NCBI RefSeq assembly: GCF_001751245.1
Contig: NZ_LJGU01000130.1
Coordinates: 1 to 64,000 of the forward strand
Origin: Streptomyces oceani
GTDB lineage: Bacteria; Actinomycetota; Actinomycetes; Streptomycetales; Streptomycetaceae
Direction: 5' to 3'
DNA: 64,000 bases
Part shown: piece by piece, positions 8,350 through 16,902 of the stretch
Numbering within the stretch: the stretch's first letter is position 1
Layout of the letters: each line of letters starts with the position of its first letter
Made by a program: the position numbers and the translations under genes
The notes under the pieces: model-generated
What the model was told of the DNA's origin: nothing
Databases searched by the model: none
The model's input: the letters and a program-made list of their open reading frames with translations, nothing else

Positions 8350-9852
8350 GTGAGCTTCATGACCCGAAAAAGAGTCCACGCCTGGCTGGGCGGTGGCGCG
8401 ACGGTCGCGGTCGTGGTGACCGCCCTGACCTCGACGGCGCAGGCCGACACCCGTGGCCTGTCCGCCCGGGTGAGCGCGGACTGCACGAACGGCAAGCTCC
8501 AAGTCATCCTGTCGAACCGGTCCGACGCCGAGCACACCTTCAAGGTGGCCGGGCCGGAGGACGGCACCACGGCGTCGCGTACCCTCGCCGCCGGGGACGC
8601 CACCACACTGGAGTGGACCCGGGACCAGGGAAGCGCGTACACCATCAAGGCCACCACCGACAGTGGCTTCAGCAAGTCCGAGTCCGGCGAGCTCGGTTGC
8701 GGGCTCGGCGCGAACCAGCCCGGCATGAACACCACCGAACTGTTCAGCACCAAGACCCGGTTCAAGGGCCTCGTCGACGAGAACGGCCAGGAGTACACCG
8801 GCACCGCCAAGTCGGTTCGTATCCCCTCCATGGCCGTCACGAACAACGGCACCGTGCTCGCCGCCACCGACGCGCGGGTGGAGAGTTCCGGCGACCTGGG
8901 CGGCGACAACAACATCCAGATCGGGCTGCGCCGCAGCACCGACCAGGGAAAGACCTGGAGCGACCCCACCATCGCCGCGCACGGCGAGAACAACTCGATC
9001 GGCACCGCCGACAGCAGCCTGCTGGTCGACCGGCAGACGAACCGGGTGTTCCTCTTCTACAACGAGGCGAAGGAGGGAGTGGGTTACTGGACGCCGGAGG
9101 AGGGCTCCGGGTCGAACGACAAGGACGATCCGAAGAGCATCCACGTCAAGTACGTCACCAGTGACGACAACGGCGCCTCCTGGAGCGAGCCCCGCGACCT
9201 CAACCCGGACGTGAAGGACCCGAAGTGGAAGGGCCTCTTCGCCTCCTCCGGGCACGGCATCCAGACGAGCGGCGGCCGGTTGATCCAGCCGCTGGTCTAT
9301 CGGAGCGACGCCGGCGGCAACGCGGTCAACATCTACAGCGACGACAACGGCAAGACCTGGAAGACCGGTTCGACCGCCGGGTCGGGCTTCAACGAGCACA
9401 AGGCCATCGAGCGCGGCAACGGCGACATCGAGCAGAACATGCGCTCCGACACCGAGTCCAAGCGGTACTACGCCGAGTCCAAGGACGGCAGTAGCGAGTT
9501 CAGCGAGCCGTGGGCGAGCTCGTTGATCGACCCGAAGGTCAACGCCGACGAGATCTCCTACCTCCAGCCCGACGCGGAGGGCGTGGACCCGTCGACGAAG
9601 GCGCCCCGTCGCACGGGCACCGCGCTGTTCAGCAATCCGGCGAGCACGAGCGCACGCGAGGACCTGACCGTACGCCTGAGCGAGGACGACGGGAGGAGCT
9701 ACCCGGACTCGGCACTGCTGCGCACCGGCGAGGCCGGCTACTCCACGATGGCGGTGCTCGACGACGGCTCGGTCGGCAACCTCTACGAGCGTGGTAACGA
9801 CGGCGGCATCTACTTCTCCCGCTTCACGCTCGACTGGCTGCGCGGCTCCTGA
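8350..9852 (+). CDS. Secreted exo-alpha-sialidase (neuraminidase, GH33)
   Basis: About 500 aa. A Sec signal peptide (basic MTRKR, hydrophobic core, cleavage near TAQA-DT) is followed by an ~85-residue beta-type domain. A six-bladed propeller comes next, with a VRIP motif (variant of the sialidase FRIP arginine motif) and Asp-boxes RSTDQGKTW, TSDDNGASW, YSDDNGKTW plus a degenerate LSEDDGRSY. The catalytic aspartate region ATDARVE follows FRIP as expected. GTG 8350 is 12 bases after AAGGAG; ATG 8359 is an alternative. It would release terminal sialic acids outside the cell for uptake by the adjacent importer, and carries the same operator-like palindrome upstream. Confidence 0.9.
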   Translation: MSFMTRKRVHAWLGGGATVAVVVTALTSTAQADTRGLSARVSADCTNGKLQVILSNRSDAEHTFKVAGPEDGTTASRTLAAGDATTLEWTRDQGSAYTIKATTDSGFSKSESGELGCGLGANQPGMNTTELFSTKTRFKGLVDENGQEYTGTAKSVRIPSMAVTNNGTVLAATDARVESSGDLGGDNNIQIGLRRSTDQGKTWSDPTIAAHGENNSIGTADSSLLVDRQTNRVFLFYNEAKEGVGYWTPEEGSGSNDKDDPKSIHVKYVTSDDNGASWSEPRDLNPDVKDPKWKGLFASSGHGIQTSGGRLIQPLVYRSDAGGNAVNIYSDDNGKTWKTGSTAGSGFNEHKAIERGNGDIEQNMRSDTESKRYYAESKDGSSEFSEPWASSLIDPKVNADEISYLQPDAEGVDPSTKAPRRTGTALFSNPASTSAREDLTVRLSEDDGRSYPDSALLRTGEAGYSTMAVLDDGSVGNLYERGNDGGIYFSRFTLDWLRGS

Positions 9853-9873
9853 CACCCCACGCACGGGAACGGG

Positions 9874-9907
9874 CGGGCGTACACCGGAACCGACCGGTGT
9901 ACGCCCG
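9874..9907 (+). terminator. Hairpin after the sialidase gene
   Basis: A perfect 14-bp stem (9874-9887 with 9894-9907) and 6-base loop, 22 bases after the stop codon. Confidence 0.75.
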
Positions 9908-10001
9908 TCTTCGCTGGTCACCCGTTTTGTCAGACCCGGCTGCAAGCATGAGGAGTACGAAGGCAGCCACTCCGACTGCTCCTGGCGAGAAGGGCGACAG
10001 C

Positions 10002-10979
10002 ATGACAGACACCCAGGTCAGCGAGGACTTCCCGCGGCTGGCCGACCCGTTTCGGCGCGAGCTGCTGGCGCACTGCTATCGCATGCTGGGCTCGGTGCAC
10101 GACGCAGAGGACCTGGTGCAGGAGACGTATCTGCGTGCCTGGCGGGCGTACGACAAGTTCGAGGGCCGCTCCTCCATGCGTACCTGGCTGCACCGCATCG
10201 CCACCAACACCTGCCTGGACGCCCTGGAGAGCCGCGGCAAGCGACCGCTGCCGACGGGACTGGGAGCCCCCAGCGCGGACCCCGCCGAGGACCTCGAGCA
10301 GTCGGAGGTCCCCTGGCTGGAGCCCGTGCCGGACGCCATGGTGGGCGCGGACGGCGCCGACCCGGCAGCCATCGTCACCTCACGGGAGAGCGTGCGGCTC
10401 GCCTTCATCGCCGTGCTCCAGCACCTGCCGCCCAGACAGCGGGCCGTGCTCCTGCTGCGTGACGTGCTGAAGTGGCGGGCGGCCGAGGTCGCGGAGCTCA
10501 TGAACACCTCGACCGCCTCCGTGAACAGCGCCCTGCAGCGCGCCCGGGCGCAACTGGGCAGCGCGCGGGCCACCGAAGAGGGCGTGGCCGAGCCGGTGAC
10601 CGCCGAGCAGCGCGCGCTGCTGGAGCGGTACGTCACCGCCTTCCAGGACAAGGACATCCAGGCCATCGTCGAGCTGTTCACTCAGGACGCCGTCTGGGAG
10701 ATGCCGCCGTTCACCAGCTGGTATCAGGGGCCGGAGGACATCGGCAGGCTCATATCCACCTGGTGCCCGGTCGCTCCCGGAGACCTGCGGCTGCTGCCGA
10801 CGGCGATGAACGGCCAGCCGGCGTTCGCGACGTACGCCCGCGGAGAGGACGGCGTCTTCCGGCCGTTCAATCTCATGGTGCTCGCCCTCGCCGGCGCGCG
10901 CGTCTCGCACGTGGTGGCGTTCTTCGAGCTGAGCCTCTTCGAGAGGTTCGGCCTGCCCGGGACCGTGCGGGGCGACTGA
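10002..10979 (+). CDS. ECF RNA polymerase sigma factor with C-terminal SnoaL-like domain
   Basis: 325 aa. Sigma region 2 (ELLAHCYRMLGSVHDAEDLVQETYLRAWRAYDKFEGRSSMRTWLHRIATN) and region 4 (LPPRQRAVLLLRDVLKWRAAEVAELMNTSTASVNSALQRARAQL) are joined by an acidic linker. A ~120-residue SnoaL_2-like domain (ERYVTAFQDKDIQAIVELFTQDAVWEMPP) completes the protein, the layout of the SigG/TIGR02960 group, where the tail modulates activity in place of a separate anti-sigma factor. No anti-sigma gene is adjacent. ATG 10002 has a GAGAAGGG ribosome site; in-frame sequence upstream is not sigma-like. Confidence 0.88.
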   Translation: MTDTQVSEDFPRLADPFRRELLAHCYRMLGSVHDAEDLVQETYLRAWRAYDKFEGRSSMRTWLHRIATNTCLDALESRGKRPLPTGLGAPSADPAEDLEQSEVPWLEPVPDAMVGADGADPAAIVTSRESVRLAFIAVLQHLPPRQRAVLLLRDVLKWRAAEVAELMNTSTASVNSALQRARAQLGSARATEEGVAEPVTAEQRALLERYVTAFQDKDIQAIVELFTQDAVWEMPPFTSWYQGPEDIGRLISTWCPVAPGDLRLLPTAMNGQPAFATYARGEDGVFRPFNLMVLALAGARVSHVVAFFELSLFERFGLPGTVRGD

Positions 10980-11003
10980 GCGCTGCGTCGTACTACGGGA
11001 AGC

Positions 11004-11022
11004 GATCCGGACGGGCCGGATC
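11004..11022 (+). terminator. Short hairpin after the sigma factor gene
   Basis: A 7-bp GATCCGG/CCGGATC stem with 5-base loop, 25 bases after the stop and before the ArsC-like gene. It is short, so a weak terminator at most. Confidence 0.35.
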
Positions 11023-11040
11023 CGCGATCCCGGATAGGCT

Positions 11041-11406
11041 GTGGACATGGAGATCTGGGTCAATCCCGCATGCTCGAAGTGCCGTGCCGCCACCCGTCTG
11101 CTGGACGAGGAGGGCAGCGAGTACACGGTGCGCCGGTACCTCGACGACCCTCCCTCGGAGGAGGAGTTGCGGGCGGTGCTGGACCGACTCGGCCTGGAGC
11201 CCTGGGAGATCGTCCGTACCCAGGAGACCGAGGCCAAGGAGCTGGGCCTCAAGGACTGGCCCCGTGAGCCGCAGCACCGCACCCGCTGGATCACGGCACT
11301 GGCCCGGCACCCGAAGCTGATCCAGCGGCCGATCATCACCGCGGACGACGGTTCGGCCGTGGTGGCCCGCACCGACGAGGCCGTACGCGACGCCCTGTCC
11401 CGCTGA
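11041..11406 (+). CDS. ArsC/Spx-family thioredoxin-fold protein
   Basis: 121 aa, the full length of the ArsC superfamily. The N-terminal strand leads into NPACSKCRAATRLLDEEG, carrying a CxxC pair as in Spx/MgsR and many ArsC-like proteins. The C-terminal HPKLIQRPIITADDGSAVVART matches the conserved 'LIQRPIV' segment. Arsenate reductase activity is possible but no arsenical resistance genes are near; a redox-related role is equally compatible. GTG 11041 or ATG 11047 can start it. Confidence 0.82.
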   Translation: MDMEIWVNPACSKCRAATRLLDEEGSEYTVRRYLDDPPSEEELRAVLDRLGLEPWEIVRTQETEAKELGLKDWPREPQHRTRWITALARHPKLIQRPIITADDGSAVVARTDEAVRDALSR

Positions 11407-11514
11407 CCGCGGACGAGCGAGGGCACGTCGGCGGCGGCGTACCGCCGTCGCGGTAGTGGCCTCCTCGGAGGATAATCACCTGCCGCCCGGACCGGTGCTC
11501 CGTACAATCCAGTC

Positions 11515-12567
11515 ATGTCGCCAGGCACACCCGGTTACCCGCCCAAGCCACGCCCCGGCGACCGGATCGCCGTCGTGTCCCCCTCCGGCGGCCTGCCCGA
11601 GCTCCTGCCCATGCCGTACGAACTGGGTCTGCGCCGGCTCCGTGAGGAGTTCGCGCTGGAGCCGGTGGAGTACCCGGGCACCCGGAAGCTGCACAGCACG
11701 CCAGCGGAGCGAGCGGCCGACCTGCACGCCGCGTTCGCCGACCCGAGCGTCCGGGCGGTGATCGCCAGCATCGGCGGGGACGACCAGATCACGCTGCTGC
11801 CGTGGCTGGACGAGGAGATCATCCGGGCCGATCCCAAGCCGTTCTTCGGATACAGCGACTGCACCAACCTGCTGTCCTGGCTCAGCGCTTCGGCTGGCGT
11901 CGTCGGCTGGCACGGTGGCACCGTCATGGTGGAGTTCGGCAGGCCACAGGCCATGCACCCGACCACCAGGGACTCGCTGCACGCCGCGCTCTTCTCCTCC
12001 GGTGACTACGAACTGACGGAATCCCGTTCGTACGGCGATGTGACCCGCCCCTGGGACGATCCGGCGTCCTTCGAGCAGGAGCCCCTGCTCGAGCCCTGCG
12101 AGGGCTGGCACTGGCACCGCCCCGACCAGGTGGTGGAGGGCACGAGCTGGGGCGGCTGCCTGGAGATCGTGTCCTGGCTCCTGATGGCCGACCGGACCAT
12201 CCGCCCGGTCGAGGAGTACGCCGGCCAGATCCTCTTCCTGGAGACCTCCGAGGAACTGATCCGGCCCAGCGACGTCTACCGCATCCTGCGGAACATGGGC
12301 GAACGCGGCCTGCTGCGCCAGTTCCCCGCCCTGCTCATGGGCCGCGCCAAGACCACCCGGGTCTTCGACCCACGCACCGACGACCAACGCGACACCTACC
12401 GGCGGGAGCAGCGCGCGGCGGTTCTTCGGGCGCTGGAGGAGTACGCCCCGGACACCATGGCGGTGTTCGACGTGGATCTGGGGCACACCGATCCGCAACA
12501 GGTCATCCCGTACGGCGGCACGGTGCGGGTGAATGGCCCCGAACGCCGTATCACGGTCCGGTACTGA
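11515..12567 (+). CDS. S66-family LD-carboxypeptidase / MccF-like serine peptidase
   Basis: 350 aa. The N-terminal half has the S66 opening PGDRIAVVSPSG and the nucleophile elbow GYSDCTNLL. The C-terminal half has the GTSWGGCLEIVSWLL glutamate region and a terminal histidine region (FDVDLGHTDPQQVIPYGG), forming the Ser-Glu-His triad of this family. Members cleave L,D-peptide bonds in recycled muropeptides in the cytoplasm; the MccF subgroup inactivates peptidyl-nucleotide antibiotics. The length and W-x-HGG segment (VVGWHGGTVM) suit either subgroup. It is not obviously co-transcribed with neighbours. Confidence 0.85.
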   Translation: MSPGTPGYPPKPRPGDRIAVVSPSGGLPELLPMPYELGLRRLREEFALEPVEYPGTRKLHSTPAERAADLHAAFADPSVRAVIASIGGDDQITLLPWLDEEIIRADPKPFFGYSDCTNLLSWLSASAGVVGWHGGTVMVEFGRPQAMHPTTRDSLHAALFSSGDYELTESRSYGDVTRPWDDPASFEQEPLLEPCEGWHWHRPDQVVEGTSWGGCLEIVSWLLMADRTIRPVEEYAGQILFLETSEELIRPSDVYRILRNMGERGLLRQFPALLMGRAKTTRVFDPRTDDQRDTYRREQRAAVLRALEEYAPDTMAVFDVDLGHTDPQQVIPYGGTVRVNGPERRITVRY

Positions 12568-12572
12568 ACCCG

Positions 12573-12600
12573 CGCGGCCCCGTCGTTCGGGTCGGCCGCG
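12573..12600 (+). terminator. Hairpin after the LD-carboxypeptidase gene
   Basis: A 7-bp CGCGGCC/GGCCGCG stem with a 14-base loop, starting 6 bases after the stop and lying before the convergent oxidoreductase gene. Confidence 0.4.
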
Positions 12601-12757
12601 GGGATCACTCTGGTGACGCTTGCCCGGCACGCGCATCCGCCGCGTCGTCGTCTCAACACGCAGCGCCGCCGCACTCGTTCCCCTCGGCCGCCGGCCTGGA
12701 GAGACCCCAACACCAAACCCGCTCCCCGATCCACGAAGTCCGAACGACACGACCTCG

Positions 12758-13633
12758 CTAGGACAACTGCTCGGCCGCCCGTGTCAGGACGTCGGTCACC
12801 TCCGCCCCGAAGCGCACGTCGCACTCGTGTGCCCGTCCCGTTCGCACCGCCTCCAGCAGCGCGTCGATGGCCCGCCCGAAGGCGTCCGCCGGTTCCTCCT
12901 CACGCAGCGGCAGCGTCGCCACCCCGGGTGCGCCGCGTACCTCTGCGGAGACCCCCGCGGCCTGCGGCGGAACGGTGTGGCTGACGGTGACGGTGCTGGC
13001 CGCGCCGCCCTCGTGCCGCAGCGCCAACTGGACGGTGTCCCCCGGCCCGGCCGTGGCCCGCACCTGGCTGACCTCCCCCAGCAGCGGCAGCAGCACGGAC
13101 AGCGCGTGCGGCCCGACGTCCCAGAGCGCGCCCTTCTCCCTTCGCCAGGGCGAGTCGCCGTACGGGGTGTCGCCCCCGCCGAACACCGGCGACAGCCAGT
13201 CCGCCCGGCCCAGCAGCCACTCGCCGTCCTGCCGCTGGCGGCGTATCCAGGAGCCGGTCGGCTCGCTGAAGTGCAGCGTGAAGAAGACCACCGAGGCGAT
13301 CCCGACGCGCTCCGCGGACGTGCGGACCTGCTCCGCGCCCGCCCGGGTGGTCGCGAGCGGCTTGTCGAGGAGCAGGTGGCAGCCGGATTCCGCCGCCTGC
13401 ACCGCCAGCGGCGCCTGTACGTCGGGGGGAAGGGCGATCGCCACGGCGTCGCAGTCCGACAGCAGCTCGGTGACCTCCCCGTACGGCCGGCACCCCAGGT
13501 CCGTCGCCAGTTCCCGCGCCGCCTCCGGGCGCCGGCCCCACACCCCCACCAGTTCCGCCTCCGGGTGCGTGCGCAGCGCGGGCCCGTGCGTACGAGCCGC
13601 CCACGGGCCGCTGCCCAGCAGTCCGACCCTCAT
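12758..13633 (-). CDS. Gfo/Idh/MocA-family oxidoreductase
   Basis: 291 aa. The N-terminal Rossmann fold begins directly with MRVGLLGSGPWAARTHG. The conserved lysine motif of the family appears as HLLLDKPLATT, and the C-terminal alpha/beta domain includes GALWDVGPHALSVLLPLLGE with the conserved Asp-x-x-x-His pair. It likely uses NAD(P) to oxidise or reduce a sugar-like alcohol; the substrate is unknown. ATG 13633 overlaps the TGA of the tautomerase gene upstream (ATGA), so the two are coupled; the longer in-frame extension lies inside that upstream gene. Confidence 0.85.
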   Translation of the reverse strand: MRVGLLGSGPWAARTHGPALRTHPEAELVGVWGRRPEAARELATDLGCRPYGEVTELLSDCDAVAIALPPDVQAPLAVQAAESGCHLLLDKPLATTRAGAEQVRTSAERVGIASVVFFTLHFSEPTGSWIRRQRQDGEWLLGRADWLSPVFGGGDTPYGDSPWRREKGALWDVGPHALSVLLPLLGEVSQVRATAGPGDTVQLALRHEGGAASTVTVSHTVPPQAAGVSAEVRGAPGVATLPLREEEPADAFGRAIDALLEAVRTGRAHECDVRFGAEVTDVLTRAAEQLS

Positions 13634-14025
13634 GCGCCCACCGTCCTCGGCTCCGGCTCCGCGGGGCCCTCCGTATGGCTCGAGTAGCAGCCGCGGTCCA
13701 GATCGGTGACGTCCACGGAGGTGTGCAGAGCCCGCCCCGGCGCCGTGCCGACGTAGGAGCGCAGCAGTTGGAGCACTGCCCGGGAGAGGCCCTCCTTGAT
13801 CTCCGGGGTGCGTCCGGAAAGCAGGGCGACCTGGACGTGCACCATCGCGATGTCGCTCTCCCCGTCGGCGATCACGCACTCGTCCGCTCTGCGGAACTGC
13901 GTCTTGCAGGTGTGCGGAGTGCCCTCCACGGTCTGGGCGATCAACGGGTGCAGGGCCCGGCCGAAGCCGCGGCGGTCGAAGGTGTCGGCGAGTACATCGG
14001 AGTAGTCGACGGTGATGTGCGGCAT
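13630..14025 (-). CDS. 5-carboxymethyl-2-hydroxymuconate isomerase-like tautomerase
   Basis: 131 aa. It starts MPHITVDYSDVL, with the catalytic N-terminal Pro2 of the tautomerase superfamily, and keeps the CHMI core (HVQVALLSGRTPEIKEGLSRAVLQLL). CHMI acts in homoprotocatechuate breakdown, but no other genes of that pathway are nearby, so it may be a general keto-enol tautomerase. It is translationally coupled to the downstream oxidoreductase. Confidence 0.8.
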   Translation of the reverse strand: MPHITVDYSDVLADTFDRRGFGRALHPLIAQTVEGTPHTCKTQFRRADECVIADGESDIAMVHVQVALLSGRTPEIKEGLSRAVLQLLRSYVGTAPGRALHTSVDVTDLDRGCYSSHTEGPAEPEPRTVGA

Positions 14026-14425
14026 GGGGGCAGGGTAAACCGAACCGTCCTGTCGTCCCCGGAGCAGTCCGCCCGAGGGTTCGAGGCGTACGGACGCGAT
14101 GGGGTCGTACGGTGGGCCGAGCGCCGGCGTGCGCGCCGGATCACGGGGCGCGGGTCACCGGGGTACGGAACCTCGGACCGGACGGGTCCGCGCGATCCGG
14201 GCGAGCGGTTAGCTTGTCACCTTCGCGCGGCTGGGGGTCGGCACGGGAACGCTCCGGGGAACAGCGCCGGGGACGACGCCCAGGTCGGAGGTCGCGGTGG
14301 GGCCAGGTACACCCCGTTCGGGGTGCCGATCCCCCTGGGCCGGCTCGGCAGCCCGCGCGAGACTGGGCCTGAGCCCGGGTGCGCGTCAAGGCACGACGGG
14401 TCGTGGTGGAGAAGGAGCGGTTCAG
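14026..14425. other. 400-bp divergent intergenic region
   Basis: It separates the leftward tautomerase operon from the rightward histidine kinase. I see no ORF with convincing codon bias, no strong inverted repeat and no clear RNA. It presumably holds both promoters; TAGCTT near 14211 is a possible -10 for the kinase. Confidence 0.5.
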
Positions 14426-15730
14426 GTGAGCAAGGTGGACATGTCGACCCGTTGGCGACCGCTGGTCCGCGACTCGCTGCTGGCCGGCGCCCGCGGTCTG
14501 GCGCTGTGCCTGCTGTCGATCGGCGCCTCGCTCGCGCTGTTCGTCCTCAGCGTGCTGTCCATGCTGCTGATCCTGCTCGGGGTGGGCGTGTTCACCACCC
14601 CGCTGGTGATGACCTGGGTACGTATGCACGCCAACCAGCGGCGCCTGCTGGCCGCCCAGTGGTCGGGCGTCTCCATCCCACCGCCCTACCGTCCGCTGCC
14701 TCGGGACCTGCGGCCGGGTGTGACCGGCATGGTGGAGCGTACGACCGTGTTGATCAAGGACCCGGCCACCTGGCGGGACATCCTGTGGCTGCTCGTCGAC
14801 GCGATCGCCGGATTCGTCACCGCGCTGCTCGCGCTGGCCCCGCTGGTTTACGGCCTGGAGGGTCTCCTCATCATGGCGGGCCTGTGGGTACCGCTGAGCG
14901 GCGGCTACTGGTACGCGGTCGTCCCGGTGGACGGTTTCGGCAGTGCCCTGCTGTGCGGGCTGTTCGGCGTGCTGTTCCTAAGCCTCGGTCTCGCCGCCAA
15001 CCGCTATCCGTTGCAGGCGCACTTCCTGATGGCCAAGAGCCTGCTCGCGCCCACCCGCGGCGCGCAGCTCTCCCAACGGGTGGAGCAGTTGTACGAGACG
15101 CGGCACGACGCCGTCGACTCCTCCGCGGCCGAACTGCGGCGGATCGAACGGGACCTGCACGACGGGGCACAGGCGCGTCTGGTCGCCATGGGCATGAGCC
15201 TGGGCACCGTCGAGTCGCTGATCGAGAAGGACCCGGCCAAGGCCAAGGAGGTGCTGGCGCACGCCCGTTCCGCCTCCGCGGAGGCGCTGACCGAGCTCCG
15301 CGACCTCGTACGCGGCATCCACCCGCCGGTGCTGGCCGAGCGCGGCCTGGGGGACGCCACCAGGGCGTTGGCCCTGCGGATGCAGGTGCCCGTCGAGGTG
15401 GACGTGGAGCTGCCCGGGAGGTTCGAGGAGCCCGTGGAGTCGGCGGCGTACTTCTCGGTGAGCGAGGTGTTGACGAACGCGGCCAAGCACTCCGACGCGA
15501 CCCAGGTCTGGCTGGACATCCACTACAGCAAGGCGGCCGGCGGCATGCTGCGCATCGCGGTCACCGACAACGGCAACGGCGGCGCCTCCCTCCACAAGGG
15601 CAGCGGCATGCGCGGGATCGAGCGCCGACTCGGCGCGCTGGACGGGGTCCTCGCGGTCAGCAGTCCCTCGGGCGGGCCCACGCTGGTGACGATGGAGATC
15701 CCGTGCGAGGTAAGCCGCGCCCGCGGCTGA
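14426..15730 (+). CDS. Two-component sensor histidine kinase (HisKA_3/NarX type)
   Basis: 434 aa. The N-terminal half contains two pairs of hydrophobic helices of the 'putative sensor' type around residues 15-60 and 115-200. The cytoplasmic part has the H-box RIERDLHDGAQARLVAMGMSLG with the phosphoacceptor His in LHDG, then the ATPase N-box NAAKHSDA and G-boxes DNGNGG and GSGMRGIERRLGAL. GTG 14426 follows AAGGAG. No response regulator is adjacent; the NarL-type regulator at 51953 is of the kind that normally sits next to such kinases. Confidence 0.9.
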   Translation: MSKVDMSTRWRPLVRDSLLAGARGLALCLLSIGASLALFVLSVLSMLLILLGVGVFTTPLVMTWVRMHANQRRLLAAQWSGVSIPPPYRPLPRDLRPGVTGMVERTTVLIKDPATWRDILWLLVDAIAGFVTALLALAPLVYGLEGLLIMAGLWVPLSGGYWYAVVPVDGFGSALLCGLFGVLFLSLGLAANRYPLQAHFLMAKSLLAPTRGAQLSQRVEQLYETRHDAVDSSAAELRRIERDLHDGAQARLVAMGMSLGTVESLIEKDPAKAKEVLAHARSASAEALTELRDLVRGIHPPVLAERGLGDATRALALRMQVPVEVDVELPGRFEEPVESAAYFSVSEVLTNAAKHSDATQVWLDIHYSKAAGGMLRIAVTDNGNGGASLHKGSGMRGIERRLGALDGVLAVSSPSGGPTLVTMEIPCEVSRARG

Positions 15731-15849
15731 GTCGTATGGCGGGCGTACGCGTACGACCGTGCCCGTACGGGACCGGGGGCGAGGACCTCCACGAAGCGCT
15801 GGCATATCAGGCGTAAACCCCATCTTCTGTTTAGGGCAGAACCAGCAGG

Positions 15850-16902
15850 ATGACCGATGACGCTCCGGTCCACGACGGCGAGAATGACTACCAAGCGGAA
15901 CGGAGCCGCTCCGGAGAGCGGTCACGGGGCACGAAACGAAGGCGCGCGTCAGCACCGGTGGGAGCCCGACCCACGGCTGCCGCGCCTTCCGGGGGGGGTC
16001 GTCCGACGCGTCCTTCAGGCTCTCTCCGGGGGCCGACCGTGCCCGACTGCGTCAACCGTCTAGGCACACTGGGAGCTTCTGTGCAGATCGACATCCTCGG
16101 GTCGGTGACCGTCACGGTGGGGGAACAGACCCGGGAAGTGCGTGCCGCCAAGGTCCGCACCATGCTCGCCACGCTCGCCCTGGAGGCTCGGCGCGCGATC
16201 TCCTGTCCCGAACTGGCCGACGAGCTCTGGGCTGACCACGAGATCAGCAACACCGCGAACGCCCTGCAAGCGCACGCGACCCGGGTGCGAAAGGTGCTGG
16301 ACGGGCCCAGCCGTACGAGAAGCGCCTCGTTGCTGCGCTCGGTGCCGGGCGGATACCTCCTGGACATCCCCGCGGACCGGGTGGACAGCCACCGGTTCCT
16401 GCAACTCGCCTCCGACGGCGCCGCCGCGTTGACGGCCAACCCGGAACGCGCACGCGTGCTCTTCGAGTCGGCCCTGGGCATCTGGCGCGGCCCCGCCCTG
16501 CTCGACGCGGGGGACGGGCTCCGGTGCCGTAGCGCCGCCACTCTGTTCGAGGAACGCCGGCTGACCGTACGGGAGTTACTCGCCAGCGCCCGGCTGGCAC
16601 TCGGCGACGAGGCGCGCGCCATCGCGGAGTTGCAGCGCCTGGTGGCCCAACACCCGCTGAGCGAGCGGTTCTGCGAGCTTCTGATGCTGGCCCTGTACCG
16701 CGCCGGGCGGCAGAGCGACGCGCTCTACCTCTTCCGGAGCACGCAGCGGCGACTGGACGAGGAGCTCGGCGTCCGCCCCGGAGACTCGCTACAACGCCGG
16801 TACAGCGAGATCCTCACACAGGACCCCGCGCTCGTACGATCCGACGCGCTCTGGGCCCGTCACCGCCCATCCGGCCGCGACGGGCTTGTGGCGATCCGAT
16901 GA
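15850..16902 (+). CDS. redD: SARP pathway-specific activator RedD
   Basis: 350 aa, the length reported for S. coelicolor RedD as I recall it. Residues 1-77 are a basic, low-complexity extension. From residue 78 follows the SARP winged helix (VQIDILGSVTVTVGEQ to LLRSVPGGYLLDI) and the bacterial transcriptional activation domain (DSHRFLQLASDGAAAL to LDEELGVRPGDSLQRRY). GTG 16081 with GGGAG is an alternative start giving a 273-aa protein. Codon 243 (16576-16578) is TTA, so translation should depend on the bldA tRNA. The stop overlaps the redX start (ATGA). It presumably activates the red promoters with 11-bp GTCAG repeats at 27.4 and 50.5 kb. The 119 bp upstream, ending in an AT-richer stretch near 15810-15845, should hold its RedZ-dependent promoter. 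Confidence 0.92.
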   Translation: MTDDAPVHDGENDYQAERSRSGERSRGTKRRRASAPVGARPTAAAPSGGGRPTRPSGSLRGPTVPDCVNRLGTLGASVQIDILGSVTVTVGEQTREVRAAKVRTMLATLALEARRAISCPELADELWADHEISNTANALQAHATRVRKVLDGPSRTRSASLLRSVPGGYLLDIPADRVDSHRFLQLASDGAAALTANPERARVLFESALGIWRGPALLDAGDGLRCRSAATLFEERRLTVRELLASARLALGDEARAIAELQRLVAQHPLSERFCELLMLALYRAGRQSDALYLFRSTQRRLDEELGVRPGDSLQRRYSEILTQDPALVRSDALWARHRPSGRDGLVAIR